Source: an uncultured Gammaproteobacteria bacterium
GTDB taxonomy: Bacteria > Pseudomonadota > Gammaproteobacteria > HyVt-429
Direction: 5' to 3'
Assembly: GCA_947259975.1 (NCBI GenBank)
Contig: CAMYOD010000060.1
Coordinates: 51,926-115,925, forward strand
Length of the DNA: 64,000 bases
In this document: positions 29,001 through 37,385 of the stretch, piece after piece
How the letters are laid out: each line of letters begins with the position of its first letter
How positions within the stretch are numbered: position 1 is the stretch's first letter
Notes under the pieces: generated by a model
What the model was told of the DNA's origin: nothing
The model's database searches: none
What the model saw: the letters and a program-made list of their open reading frames with translations, nothing else
Translations under genes and position numbers: made by a program

Positions 29001-29734
29001 CAGATCAGCATTCCGTAGCCGAGCACGAAGATCATGGGTGTCAGAGAGGCGAAGGCGATCAGACCGAAGCCGTCGATCATGGGGTTGCGGCCGCGGATGC
29101 TCGAAGCCAGGCCGACGCCCAGCGCGGTGACCAGTGGCACGGTGATGGTGGAGGTGGTGACGCCGCCGGCGTCATAGGCGATACCGATAATTTCCCGGGG
29201 CGCGAAAAATGTCATCACCACGACACCCAGATAGCCGCCGATGATCAGGTAGTGCACAGGCCAGCCGCGAATGATGCGAATGACACCGAGCAGGATGGCC
29301 AGTCCCACGGCCAGTCCCACCGACATGCGCAGGCCGAAGGCGTAGCTCGCCTTTGCGGCCTCGTCGGTGGCGATCATGCCACCCTCCGCGGCCACCGCCG
29401 CCGCCTCTGCCGCAACCGCGATCAAGGCCGGTTCGGCAACGGTGGTGCCGAAACCAAGCGCAAACGCGAAAATCAGCAACCACCAGAGACTGCCTTTGCG
29501 GGCAAAGCCATTGGCCATGGTTTCGCCGATGGGGAACAGACCCATCTCCAGGCCGCGCACGAAAAAGGTGAGCCCCAGCACCACCAGCAGCGTACCGCCA
29601 AGCACCGCGCCCAGATTCGGTAGCGGCTGCTGTAAGACTACAATCTGAAAGAACGCGATGACGACAATGATGGCGGCGAGATCGCGCACACTGTCGAGCA
29701 ACGATTTCAGAAAGGCGACGACTGGAGCACGCAT
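29000..29734 (-). CDS. DUF1538 membrane protein, first of pair
   Basis: 244 residues and multiple membrane helices. It shares with the next gene [44 protein letters not shown] and [21 protein letters not shown], so the two are paralogs. It carries an Ala-rich insertion ([20 protein letters not shown]) after the first conserved motif. It is the first gene of the minus-strand unit DUF1538-DUF1538-PII-like-CBS. Substrate unknown; the conserved acidic and Ser/Thr residues within membrane segments suggest an ion or small-anion pathway, which is inference. Confidence 0.88.
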   Translation of the reverse strand: MRAPVVAFLKSLLDSVRDLAAIIVVIAFFQIVVLQQPLPNLGAVLGGTLLVVLGLTFFVRGLEMGLFPIGETMANGFARKGSLWWLLIFAFALGFGTTVAEPALIAVAAEAAAVAAEGGMIATDEAAKASYAFGLRMSVGLAVGLAILLGVIRIIRGWPVHYLIIGGYLGVVVMTFFAPREIIGIAYDAGGVTTSTITVPLVTALGVGLASSIRGRNPMIDGFGLIAFASLTPMIFVLGYGMLI

Positions 29735-30004
29735 CAGTTACGATCCCCGGGGTGTACTTCGTCGGCTGGCATGACAGAAATGATCATTGATTGTCGCGGG
29801 GCTGCGGCTACGCCGTTGTTTGGTAGTCATCAGCGCAGAATACCGAAAATTTAGACCACCCCTCATCGGTAGTTTCTTTTATAACGTGAGTGCGGGGCCG
29901 CTGTATACTCGTCGCAAGGCCAACAATTTTTGCGCGCCGCCGATCGTATTGACGGCCACCGGATTCTGGTACACTCCGCAACCACGTTTCCATAAGTCGT
30001 GCCC

Positions 30005-30436
30005 ATGACCAAGCAAATCCCCATTGACGTCAAGATCACGCCCGAGAACAAGTGCGATTTTTGTACCGGTTCCTGGTGTTGTACTTATATTACGCATCAA
30101 ATCGATACGCCCCGCGCCATGTCGGACTTCGACACCCTCTTGTGGCAGGTCTCGCATGAGAATGTCGAACTCTACAAGGATGACGACGGCTGGTTCCTGA
30201 TGGTGATAACGCCCTGCACACATCTGGAAAAGGATGGTCGTTGCGGGATCTATGAGCAGCGCCCGCAGATCTGTCGCGACCATACCAACGACGGTTGTGA
30301 ATTCGATGGCTTGTGTGGCGAGGACGACTTCGATCTCTATTTCAAGACTCACGAGTCGCTGGACAAATACTGCCGCAAGCGTTTCAAGAAGTGGGACATC
30401 CGCTTCAAGAAATGGGCCAAGGAAAAGGCTGACTAG
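30005..30436 (+). CDS. YkgJ-family cysteine-cluster protein
   Basis: 143 residues with the YkgJ pattern: NKCDFCTGSWCCTYI, then ITPCTHLEKDGRCGIYEQRPQICRDH. The cysteines probably bind zinc or an iron-sulfur cluster; the family has been annotated Fe-S/zinc oxidoreductase-like, but functions are mostly unproven. ATG 30005 is used; the GTG six bases before it is also possible. It converges with yrfG, leaving a single base between the genes. Confidence 0.82.
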   Translation: MTKQIPIDVKITPENKCDFCTGSWCCTYITHQIDTPRAMSDFDTLLWQVSHENVELYKDDDGWFLMVITPCTHLEKDGRCGIYEQRPQICRDHTNDGCEFDGLCGEDDFDLYFKTHESLDKYCRKRFKKWDIRFKKWAKEKAD

Positions 30437-30437
30437 A

Positions 30438-31100
30438 TCACGGCATAATCTCGCGGAAACCATGAATTCCCGCGAATTCCTCCACGTCCCTGGGCGGGCT
30501 CTTAGAGTCCGGCCGATACACGGCGCGCAGGTAAGCAATGCCGTAGCCCTGGGCCGAGCGTAACACCGGCAGGCTGTCATCGATCAACAGGGTGCGCCGT
30601 GGATCGAAGGGTTCCACCGCCTGACTCTTGCCCCAGAACTCCGGGTGTTCCTTGGGTACACCGATGTCATGCGAGCACACGACGGTGTCGAAGTGGCCAC
30701 CGAGTTGGGTGCGATTCATCTTCAAGTCCAGGCTCTTGCCGTGTGCGTTGGTCACCAGGGCGATACGCTTGTTTTGGTTGCGAATGGCATCGAGGAATTC
30801 CACCACGTCCGGGTGCACGGCAATGAGGTGGTCGACCTCTTGTTTGAGCAGTGCGATGTCCAGACCCAACTGGTCGCTCCAGTAATCCACACAGTACCAG
30901 TCGAGCGTCCCTTCGGCGGCGCGAAAGCGGGGAAAGAGTTCGTGCTTCGCTGCCTCCAGCGACAGGTGATGTTTTTCCGCATAGCGCCGCGGCACATGTT
31001 CGCGCCAGAAATGGTTGTCGAAATGCAGATCCAGCAGCGTGCCGTCCATATCGAGGAAGACGCTGTCGACATGGTTCCAGCTGAGGGTGGTCGCGGTCAT
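30438..31100 (-). CDS. yrfG: GMP/IMP nucleotidase, HAD family
   Basis: 220-residue HAD-superfamily phosphatase hydrolysing GMP and IMP, as E. coli YrfG does. Motif I is VFLDMDGTLLDLHFDN (nucleophile Asp), motif II IALVTNAHG, motif III a Lys in GVPKEHPEFW, and motif IV TLLIDDSLPVL. HFWREHVPRRYAEKH and DYWSDQLGLDI are typical of the YrfG group. ATG 31100 is chosen; the 61-residue extension in the track is low-complexity upstream sequence. Monocistronic. Confidence 0.9.
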   Translation of the reverse strand: MTATTLSWNHVDSVFLDMDGTLLDLHFDNHFWREHVPRRYAEKHHLSLEAAKHELFPRFRAAEGTLDWYCVDYWSDQLGLDIALLKQEVDHLIAVHPDVVEFLDAIRNQNKRIALVTNAHGKSLDLKMNRTQLGGHFDTVVCSHDIGVPKEHPEFWGKSQAVEPFDPRRTLLIDDSLPVLRSAQGYGIAYLRAVYRPDSKSPPRDVEEFAGIHGFREIMP

Positions 31101-31183
31101 GGGAGTGCCGGAATATTCGATAATGGGATCAGCCCGCCGGTCAGCGGAAATTAGTGCGTGCTGCCGCGGGGCGGAATTACGGG

Positions 31184-31528
31184 TCAGGGCGCCAACCAGT
31201 TGCGGGCGCTCTCGAGGTCGGGAAAGGTCTGCACGTCGGTGTCGGTGAACACGCCCGAGAGCCAGCTGAGCCATGAGACCCATTGCTGCCTCGTGACCAC
31301 CGCGATGCGGCGAAAGTCGCGGCGATGTTGGCGCGCGAACTGAATGTCCTCCCAGGCCACGTCGACGGTGAAACCGGTCATGTTGCTCAGGTCAAACAGA
31401 ACATCGAACTGTGGATAGTCCTTCAGTTCGTCACTGACCGCGCTCTCGAATTCCTCGAAGTCGGCCAGCGTGAGCTCGCCGTAGACGGTCATCTTCAAAA
31501 GGTCATTTACTTCTTCGACTACGATCAT
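31184..31528 (-). CDS. SpoIIAA-like STAS-domain protein
   Basis: 114 residues with the alternate strand/helix order of STAS-like proteins (DUF3478/SpoIIAA-like): LKMTVYGELTLADFEEFE, then FDVLFDLSNMTGFTVDVAWEDIQFARQHRRDFRRIAVVT and a C-terminal helix ESARNWL. The loop lacks the phosphorylatable Ser of SpoIIAA in the usual context, so it is probably a lipid or ligand-binding relative. The start is ATG 31528; the track's N-terminal 129 residues read through palindromic element B. Function unknown. Confidence 0.82.
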   Translation of the reverse strand: MIVVEEVNDLLKMTVYGELTLADFEEFESAVSDELKDYPQFDVLFDLSNMTGFTVDVAWEDIQFARQHRRDFRRIAVVTRQQWVSWLSWLSGVFTDTDVQTFPDLESARNWLAP

Positions 31529-31619
31529 TGTGTGATCCCATGGAATTAAGACTAATAATGCCACAAGCGCCGCGCCCCGGTCAGTAGGGGCGCGGCCAGG
31601 ATATCGGCCCAAGACATCG

Positions 31620-31797
31620 CTCGTGTCGGCCAGACACCCGTCAAGCGTCGTCCGGCCTTGCAAAAATGGGGTCGGAGTGAAGTTTTCCAGAAAACCTGTG
31701 CATTTGTTGTGTACTTCAGCTGGAAAATTCACTCCGACCCCATTTTTGTAGCGCAAGGCCGCGAGATCAAGCAGGGCGGGTGTCTGGCCGACACGAG
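31620..31797. repeat. Palindromic intergenic element, copy B, with a nested palindrome
   Basis: Second copy of the element at 16866. Outer arms CTCGTGTCGGCCAGACACCC and GGGTGTCTGGCCGACACGAG pair almost perfectly, and the inner core (AAGCGTCGTCCGGCCTTGC; GCGCAAGGCCGCGAGATCAAGC) matches copy A. Where copy A has a 19-base loop, copy B has an 88-base insert (31661-31748) with its own 29-30-base inverted ends, starting CAAAAATGGGGTCGGAGTG. The whole lies in the divergent gap between the STAS gene and nudE. Bases 31529-31619 and 31798-31895 show nothing further. Confidence 0.75.
31661..31748. mobile_element. Nested MITE-like palindrome inside copy B
   Basis: 88 bases with terminal inverted repeats CAAAAATGGGGTCGGAG and CTCCGACCCCATTTTTG; the arms extend to about 29 bases with a single-base indel (GAAGTTTTCCAG versus GAATTTTCCAG). 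No coding capacity. Such GGGGTCGGAG-ended palindromes resemble non-autonomous or REP-type elements mobilised in trans; no transposase gene is in the window. Insertion into the loop of the host palindrome is apparent from comparison with copy A. Confidence 0.6.
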
Positions 31798-31895
31798 ACT
31801 CAAACGCAGACCAAGCCGGTGCTGGGGGCATCACGCGGACGCCGCGCGCCGCTGTGTCATAATCGGCCGCGTCGGCGAAAGCGCGTCCTGGAAAA

Positions 31896-32456
31896 ATGCC
31901 ACATAAACCCATCATTCACACTGTAAACACGGTCGGTGCATCGCGACTGTTTCGCATCGAGCAGGTCGAGCTGGAATTCGCTAATGGCGCCCGGACCACC
32001 TACGAGCGCATTTGCGGCAGCGGGTGCGGTGCCGTCCTGATCGTGCCGCTGCTGGATGACGAGACGGTGCTGCTGATCCGGGAGTATGCGGTGGGGACCG
32101 ACCGTTACGAGCTGGCGTTGCCCAAGGGACGTATCGAGACCGCGGAGACGCCTGAATCCGCGGCCTTGCGCGAGATCCGCGAAGAGGTCGGCTATGGCGC
32201 ACGGCGCATCACCTACCTGAAAGGCGTGACACTGGCGCCGGGCTACTTCGGCGACATTACGCATATGCTTCTGGCACAGGACCTCTATGTCAGCCCCTTG
32301 CCCGGTGACGAGCCGGAGCCCATCGAGGTGGTGCCCTGGCCGTTGGCTAAACTCGACGCGCTGTTCGCGCATGAGGAGTTCACCGAGGCACGCAGTCTGC
32401 TGGCGCTTTACCTGTTGCGCGCGCACCTCGACGTCGCCGCGGGTGTGGCTTCATGA
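31896..32456 (+). CDS. nudE: ADP compounds hydrolase, Nudix family
   Basis: 186-residue Nudix hydrolase of the NudE type, cleaving ADP-ribose, NADH and diadenosine polyphosphates. The Nudix box GRIETAETPESAALREIREEVGY is complete, including REIREE. LIREYAVGTDRYELALPKG and TLAPGYFGDITHMLLAQDL are characteristic. The stop overlaps the cysQ start (ATGA), a gene pair common in gammaproteobacteria. Its promoter must lie in or beside palindromic element B. Confidence 0.92.
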   Translation: MPHKPIIHTVNTVGASRLFRIEQVELEFANGARTTYERICGSGCGAVLIVPLLDDETVLLIREYAVGTDRYELALPKGRIETAETPESAALREIREEVGYGARRITYLKGVTLAPGYFGDITHMLLAQDLYVSPLPGDEPEPIEVVPWPLAKLDALFAHEEFTEARSLLALYLLRAHLDVAAGVAS

Positions 32457-33292
32457 AGCAGGACGCGACTGCATCGCGATGCGGGCATCTGCGGGCAGTA
32501 CGGGAACTTGCCGTGCGTGCCGGCGAGCGGATTCTTGAGATTTACGAGCAGGATTTCGATGTCGTCGCCAAGGCCGATGGTTCGCCACTGACCCAGGCCG
32601 ATCAGGCCGCCCACCGGGTCATCGTGGAAGATCTCAGCAGGCTGACGCCGGACATTCCAATTCTCTCGGAGGAATCGGTGACGGTGGCCTACGCCGAGCG
32701 TGCCGCATGGACACGTTTCTGGCTCGTTGATCCGCTCGACGGCACCAAGGAATTCGTCAACCGCAACGGCGAATTCACCGTCAACATCGCCCTGATCGAC
32801 GCCGGCCGACCGGTGCTGGGCGTGGTGCATGTGCCCGTGAGCGGCGTGACGTATTCTGCCTGTGACGGCGCCGGCGCGTTTCGTCAGTCTGCGGGTGAAT
32901 CGCCGCAAACGATACGGGTCGCCGATTATGCCGGCGGCCGCGCACGGGTCGTCGCCAGCCGGTCCCACGCCGGCGCGGAGCTCGAGCATTTCCTGGCGCA
33001 ACTCGCGGCCCGGGAAGGGGACTATGCTACGGTCGCCATGGGCAGCTCCCTGAAGCTGTGCCTGGTCGCGGACGGCAGCGCGGACGTCTATCCGCGGCTG
33101 GGTCCGACCTCGGAGTGGGATACCGCCGCCGCCCAGTGCGTCGTCGAGGTCGCCGGCGGCCGCGTCGTCGACATGAAAAACCGGCCCCTGGTCTATAACA
33201 AGGAATCCATCCTCAACCCCTGGTTCATGGCTTGTGGCGGCGGCGACTACAACTGGACCACGCTGGTTCCGTTCATGCCCGTCGCGCCCTGA
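32453..33292 (+). CDS. cysQ: 3'(2'),5'-bisphosphate nucleotidase
   Basis: 279-residue member of the inositol-monophosphatase superfamily that removes the 3'-phosphate of PAP/PAPS, by-products of sulfate assimilation. Motifs: ILSEES, DPLDGTKEFVNRNGEFTVNIALI (metal-binding) and GPTSEWDTAAAQCVVEVAGG. The ATG overlaps the nudE stop by four bases. Both products recycle nucleotides, which fits co-expression. Confidence 0.93.
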   Translation: MKQDATASRCGHLRAVRELAVRAGERILEIYEQDFDVVAKADGSPLTQADQAAHRVIVEDLSRLTPDIPILSEESVTVAYAERAAWTRFWLVDPLDGTKEFVNRNGEFTVNIALIDAGRPVLGVVHVPVSGVTYSACDGAGAFRQSAGESPQTIRVADYAGGRARVVASRSHAGAELEHFLAQLAAREGDYATVAMGSSLKLCLVADGSADVYPRLGPTSEWDTAAAQCVVEVAGGRVVDMKNRPLVYNKESILNPWFMACGGGDYNWTTLVPFMPVAP

Positions 33293-33302
33293 CGCTATGG
33301 CG

Positions 33303-33665
33303 CTAGCGGCGCGTGCGCTTGTGCCAGTTACCCGAGTAGATGCGCTTTGAACGTAACGGTGGCCGTTGCATTAGGTACATCCAGGCGGGACCGAAGGGCG
33401 TGCCGATGAGCGCGCGCGTATACAGTCGCGGAAAGTCTTCGAGCCGATCGAGGCGGGCAAGAATGCGCGGACTGACGGCGTAGATCTCGCCGACGATCGC
33501 GGTTATGCCGTCGGTGACCACGCCGGGATAGCCGCCAAGATCCAGCATGGTGTAAACGGGGGCCGTGCGGTGCCGGCCCAGGCAGCGTGCACCCTTGAGC
33601 AGGCTGTGATGCACCTGGCCGCGACGCAGGCTGCCATAGACGAAAACGAACTCAGGGCATGCCAT
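33303..33665 (-). CDS. Gamma-glutamylcyclotransferase-like (AIG2/GGCT fold) protein
   Basis: 120 residues starting FVFVYGSLRRGQVHHSLL, the substrate-binding YGSL motif of the GGCT/AIG2 family, followed by GGYPGVV and VGEIYAV. Members produce 5-oxoproline from gamma-glutamyl compounds; substrates vary. The start chosen is ATG 33665 (MACPEFVF); the track's version adds 13 residues. A perfect 11-base inverted repeat (33651-33680) places this ATG in the loop of a hairpin. The gene is downstream of the phosphate-binding-protein-like gene. Confidence 0.82.
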   Translation of the reverse strand: MACPEFVFVYGSLRRGQVHHSLLKGARCLGRHRTAPVYTMLDLGGYPGVVTDGITAIVGEIYAVSPRILARLDRLEDFPRLYTRALIGTPFGPAWMYLMQRPPLRSKRIYSGNWHKRTRR

Positions 33666-33680
33666 ACGACATGCCCTGAG
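33651..33680. promoter_or_regulatory. Hairpin enclosing the start codon of the GGCT-like gene
   Basis: CTCAGGGCATG and CATGCCCTGAG are perfect complements separated by 8 bases, and the minus-strand ATG of the GGCT-like gene lies in the loop. There is no U-tract on either side, so a simple terminator is unlikely. It could limit translation initiation or mark mRNA processing after the upstream substrate-binding-protein gene. Confidence 0.5.
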
Positions 33681-33727
33681 TGGGTACCGCAAGGCACGGC
33701 CCAAGGGCTGTGCCGTGATGTGACGGG

Positions 33728-34642
33728 CTACTGGAGGGCGAGCCCGCCGTCAAGCGCGCGTTGCTGCTGTTCGATGTAGGTGAGCCACAGACGAATGGCA
33801 TCCTCGTAGGGCACCGTGCCCTGACCGCGAATGACCTCTTTGCCTTCCTCGCTGTAGGCAAAGTCCACGAACTCCTGCACGGCCGCATCCTGACCCTCCA
33901 GGTGGGTGACAAGATAAAGCGGCCGGTACAGCAGATAGTCACCATTCTTAATGTTCTCGAAGCTCGGATCTTTGCCCTCGAGTTTAAGGAGTTTGACGTC
34001 CCGCTTACGAGCGCTGCTGATGCCGCTGACGCCGATGCCGTTGATGTTTTTGACGATACCCTTCTCGAGCGGGCCGGAGGATTTCACGACATTTTTGGCG
34101 ACGAAATCCTGATCGTAGTTCGCGAATACCAGTTCCCGCAGCGTGCGCCCGACACCGGAAATCTTGCCGCGGCGTGCATACAACTCCACCGGCGCGTCGC
34201 TGCCGCCCAGCTGTTTCCAGTTCGTGATATTACCCAAATATAATTGACGCACCTGCTCCATGGTGATGTTGTCTACCGGATTGTCTTTGTGCACGAGGAC
34301 CACGAGCGCGTCCCAGGCCACCGGGTTCATCACCACGCGCCGTTCTTCGCTCACCGGCGAGATGGTGCCGGGATTTTCGATGGTGTGCCGGCAGGCGCCG
34401 CCGATGTCCATGGACTTCGCGGCGACATTGCGAATGCCCTTGGTGGCGCCGCCGCCCTGCAATTTGATCTGGACGCCGGTCTTCTTTTCGTAGGCCGCCG
34501 CCAGTTCCGACATGAACGCCTTCTTGGAAATACCGCAGCCCGACCACGTCAGGGTCTTCTGCGGTGCGGCGATGGCCAGGTTTGTGGCGGCAAACGCCAA
34601 TGTGATCGCGGACACGACGAAGAAACGGTTGAATACAGTCAT
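33728..34642 (-). CDS. PstS-like periplasmic substrate-binding protein
   Basis: 304 residues: signal peptide (FFVVSAITLAFAATNLAIA) followed by a PBP-type domain with LTWSGCGISKKAFMSELAAAYEKKTG, GGGATKGIRNVAAKSMDIGGACR, VLVHKDNPVDNITMEQVRQLYLGNITNWKQLGG and NGIGVSGISSA. The pattern is that of phosphate-binding-like proteins encoded outside pst operons. It lacks neighbouring ABC components and has no Pho box in its leader, so it may serve sensing or a different oxyanion. GAGGTGAGAAA precedes ATG 34642, fixing the start. Confidence 0.85.
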   Translation of the reverse strand: MTVFNRFFVVSAITLAFAATNLAIAAPQKTLTWSGCGISKKAFMSELAAAYEKKTGVQIKLQGGGATKGIRNVAAKSMDIGGACRHTIENPGTISPVSEERRVVMNPVAWDALVVLVHKDNPVDNITMEQVRQLYLGNITNWKQLGGSDAPVELYARRGKISGVGRTLRELVFANYDQDFVAKNVVKSSGPLEKGIVKNINGIGVSGISSARKRDVKLLKLEGKDPSFENIKNGDYLLYRPLYLVTHLEGQDAAVQEFVDFAYSEEGKEVIRGQGTVPYEDAIRLWLTYIEQQQRALDGGLALQ

Positions 34643-34897
34643 TTTTCTCACCTCAATCGCCGCGCGAACGCGGCTCATCCCCCAAACAAGGCCCCATTGG
34701 CCCTAGTAAGTATATGAAAATATTGAAAAAGTGTTGGCAGCGGCGATACCGCGGCATTCCCCCATACAGCTCACAGTATAGTCCCAAATCCCGTGCCTGC
34801 CAGGCAATTGACGGCCAATCGGCGCCCCGGAGCGGCGGCGCGGATCGGGTATCATCCCGCGGACCGCGGGCGGTACCGCAACCACTGGAGTGAGCGG

Positions 34898-35584
34898 ATG
34901 CAACGGATCCCGGAACCGGAACTCATGAATGACCGCGAGCAGGCCGAGGCCTATGCGGCGGCGGACTTCACCGAACCCAACCAGCTCTTTCTCGAACTGT
35001 TCGCGCGCTGTTTCCCGGCCTTCGCCGGTCGCCAGGCGGTCGATCTGGGTTGCGGGCCGGGCGCGATCCCGGTGGCCTTCGCCCGGGCTTATCCAGGCTG
35101 TCGGGTCCTGGCCATCGACGGCGCCGAGACCATGCTCGAACTGGCGCGCAGCGTGATCGCGCAGGCGGGCCTGACTGCCCGTGTGCAGCTACAACGAATG
35201 CGCATCGGGGCGCCGCCGACCGGGGCCGGCGCGGCGGCAGCAATGGCGGATGCGGTAATCAGTAACAGCTTGTTGCATCACCTGGACGATCCCGACGCCT
35301 TGTGGGCCACGGTTCGCGAATTCGCCCGGCCCGGCGCGGCGATCCTGGTCATGGACCTGGTGCGCCCGGCCTCGCGGGACGCGGCGCGCGCGTTGGTCGC
35401 CGAGTACGCCAGCGATGAGGCGCCGATCCTGCAGCGGGATTTTTTCAATTCCCTGCTCGCCGCCTATCGGCTGGACGAGGTCCGGGATCAACTCAAGCAT
35501 GCCGGCCTCGACCACCTTTCAGTCGAGACCGTCAGCGATCGCCATCTGGCCGTGCATGGGACGTTGGGTTCAGCGGCGGCCTAA
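34898..35584 (+). CDS. Class I SAM-dependent methyltransferase
   Basis: 228 residues; the SAM-binding motif is [20 protein letters not shown] near residue 50, followed by [15 protein letters not shown], then the catalytic-side motif [18 protein letters not shown]. This is the Methyltransf_11/25 group; substrate unknown. [19 protein letters not shown] at the start is typical of a small bacterial methyltransferase subset. Start ATG 34898 follows TGGAG by nine bases. It is alone in its unit, with palindromic element C downstream. Confidence 0.8.
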   Translation: MQRIPEPELMNDREQAEAYAAADFTEPNQLFLELFARCFPAFAGRQAVDLGCGPGAIPVAFARAYPGCRVLAIDGAETMLELARSVIAQAGLTARVQLQRMRIGAPPTGAGAAAAMADAVISNSLLHHLDDPDALWATVREFARPGAAILVMDLVRPASRDAARALVAEYASDEAPILQRDFFNSLLAAYRLDEVRDQLKHAGLDHLSVETVSDRHLAVHGTLGSAAA

Positions 35585-35622
35585 GGGAGGATCGTTCTCA
35601 GCAGTATTCTCGACGTTCGCTG

Positions 35623-35728
35623 AAGGTTGCAGGAGGCTTTCGCGAAGACCGTCGGCCGCAGGGACGTGGCCGTCGAGCCTACAGGGATGTATTCACGGCG
35701 TGTCTTCGCGAAAGCCTCCTGGAACCTT
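35623..35728. repeat. Long inverted repeat between methyltransferase and dapF (element C)
   Basis: Two 27-base arms (AAGGTTGCAGGAGGCTTTCG... and its complement ending CTCCTGGAACCTT) are identical except for one base and enclose about 52 bases containing CAGGGACGTGG and TACAGGGATGTATTCACGGC. No ORF. This resembles the dispersed palindromes common in gammaproteobacterial intergenic DNA. It is unrelated in sequence to elements A and B. Confidence 0.7.
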
Positions 35729-35820
35729 TGTACTCCTGGACCGTGTGTCGTCGACGTTCACGATTAGGGTGTAACGGCGACTGGAAAATCGACTGCTTCT
35801 CATGCATGGTTGTCGCGCCC

Positions 35821-36660
35821 ATGAAAATCGATTTCACAAAAATGCAGGCGCTCGGCAACGACTTCGTCGTGATCGACGCGGTGCGCCAGCGCGTAAATCT
35901 GACGCCGGAGCTGGTGCGCAAGATCGCCGACCGCCATTTCGGCGTCGGCTGCGATCAGCTATTGCTGGTCGAGGCGCCCACATCGTCCGATGTCGATTTC
36001 CGTTATCGTATCTTTAACGCGGATGGTGGCGAGGTTGAACAATGTGGCAACGGAGCGCGCTGTTTCGTGCACTTCGTGCGCCGGGTGGGCCTGACCGACA
36101 AGAGTGAGATTATCGTGGAAACGCACGGAGGAATCATTCGTCCGCATATCGGTGCAGATGGCAACGTCGTTGTCGATATGGGGACACCGCGTTTCGCGCC
36201 GGCAGACCTGCCGTTTGTGGCTGATTCGGTGCAAGACAGGTATGATCTCGATCTGGGTACCGAGACAATTACAATATCGGTGGTATCGATGGGGAATCCG
36301 CATGCCGTGCAAATCGTCGACGATGTGGAAGCAGCGCCGGTGCCCGAGCAGGGCCCGCTTATCGAGTCCCATACGCGCTTTCCGCAGCGAGTCAACGCGG
36401 TTTATATGAGCATCCGCGACCCGCAACATATCGACGTTCGCGTTTACGAGCGTGGCGCGGGTGAAACCCTCGCCTGTGGCAGCGGCGCGTGCGCCGCTGT
36501 AGCGGTCGGGCACAAACTGGGTTTACTTGCCGCTGAAGTGACGGCGCGCATGCACGGCGGCGAATTGCAGATCACATGGGCGGGTGACGCCGAGCCGTTA
36601 TTTATGTCGGGACCCGCACACACCGTTTTTGATGGCACGATCGATCCGGAAGAACTATGA
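35821..36660 (+). CDS. dapF: Diaminopimelate epimerase
   Basis: Converts LL- to meso-diaminopimelate for lysine and peptidoglycan. 279 residues, standard length. The two catalytic cysteines lie in [12 protein letters not shown] and [14 protein letters not shown], and the start [19 protein letters not shown] is the family N-terminus, so ATG 35821 is used instead of the track's 35728. The stop overlaps the next start by ATGA. dapF-DUF484-xerC is a conserved gammaproteobacterial order. Confidence 0.96.
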   Translation: MKIDFTKMQALGNDFVVIDAVRQRVNLTPELVRKIADRHFGVGCDQLLLVEAPTSSDVDFRYRIFNADGGEVEQCGNGARCFVHFVRRVGLTDKSEIIVETHGGIIRPHIGADGNVVVDMGTPRFAPADLPFVADSVQDRYDLDLGTETITISVVSMGNPHAVQIVDDVEAAPVPEQGPLIESHTRFPQRVNAVYMSIRDPQHIDVRVYERGAGETLACGSGACAAVAVGHKLGLLAAEVTARMHGGELQITWAGDAEPLFMSGPAHTVFDGTIDPEEL

Positions 36661-37355
36661 CCGAAGAGCAATCACAGACGCATAACGAAGTCTCCTGGGA
36701 AGAGGCCGTCGCCAAGTATCTGGAGGAGGATCCGGAATTCTTCGCGCGGCACCCGACGCTTCTGGCGGAGCTGAACATTCCCCATGTGGATCGTGGTGAG
36801 GCGGAGTCACTGATCGAGCGGCAGGTTTCGATCCTGCGCGACAAGAATCGCAAGACCCAACAGCAGCTCCAGGATCTGGTTAAAGTCGCGCGCGAGAACG
36901 ATGCCCTCGGTGAGCGTCTGCACCGGGTGACGGTCGCACTTTGTGATGCCGCGAGTCTGGATGATGTCATGGGCTCCGTGCAGGATATGTTGCGCCAGGA
37001 CTTTTCGCTGGACGCCACGTGTTTGCGAATCAAGACCTCGGCGGAGGTGATGCAGAATCGGCCCGAAGCGGTCCCTGCCGGTGATAACGCATTCGGCGCG
37101 CTGATCAAGGAGATCGGTAGCGGCAGTATTGCGTGTAAGGATGATTTGCCGGCCGAGCTAGCCGGCTATTTATTCGGTGATGATGCCGATGTGATTCGCT
37201 CGACTGCCTTACTGGCGCTCGGTGGTACCGCACCATGGGGTCTGCTGGCGCTGGGTTCGCGGGATGTCAAACGTTTTCATCCTGAGCTGGGTACTGTGTA
37301 CCTGATTCGTTTGGGCGAAATTGTCACCAGCACGCTGCAACGATTTTTGAGGTAG
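36657..37355 (+). CDS. DUF484 family protein (GAF-like)
   Basis: 232 residues. The N-terminal [30 protein letters not shown] is diagnostic of DUF484, and a coiled-coil-like [25 protein letters not shown] follows, then a GAF-like domain ending ERFL-type helices. The family has no assigned function; its consistent location between dapF and xerC in gammaproteobacteria suggests involvement in cell-wall or chromosome-segregation timing. Overlaps dapF by four bases. Confidence 0.9.
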   Translation: MTEEQSQTHNEVSWEEAVAKYLEEDPEFFARHPTLLAELNIPHVDRGEAESLIERQVSILRDKNRKTQQQLQDLVKVARENDALGERLHRVTVALCDAASLDDVMGSVQDMLRQDFSLDATCLRIKTSAEVMQNRPEAVPAGDNAFGALIKEIGSGSIACKDDLPAELAGYLFGDDADVIRSTALLALGGTAPWGLLALGSRDVKRFHPELGTVYLIRLGEIVTSTLQRFLR

Positions 37356-37385
37356 CGCACTGCCGGCAGCTATAGGTACATACTG

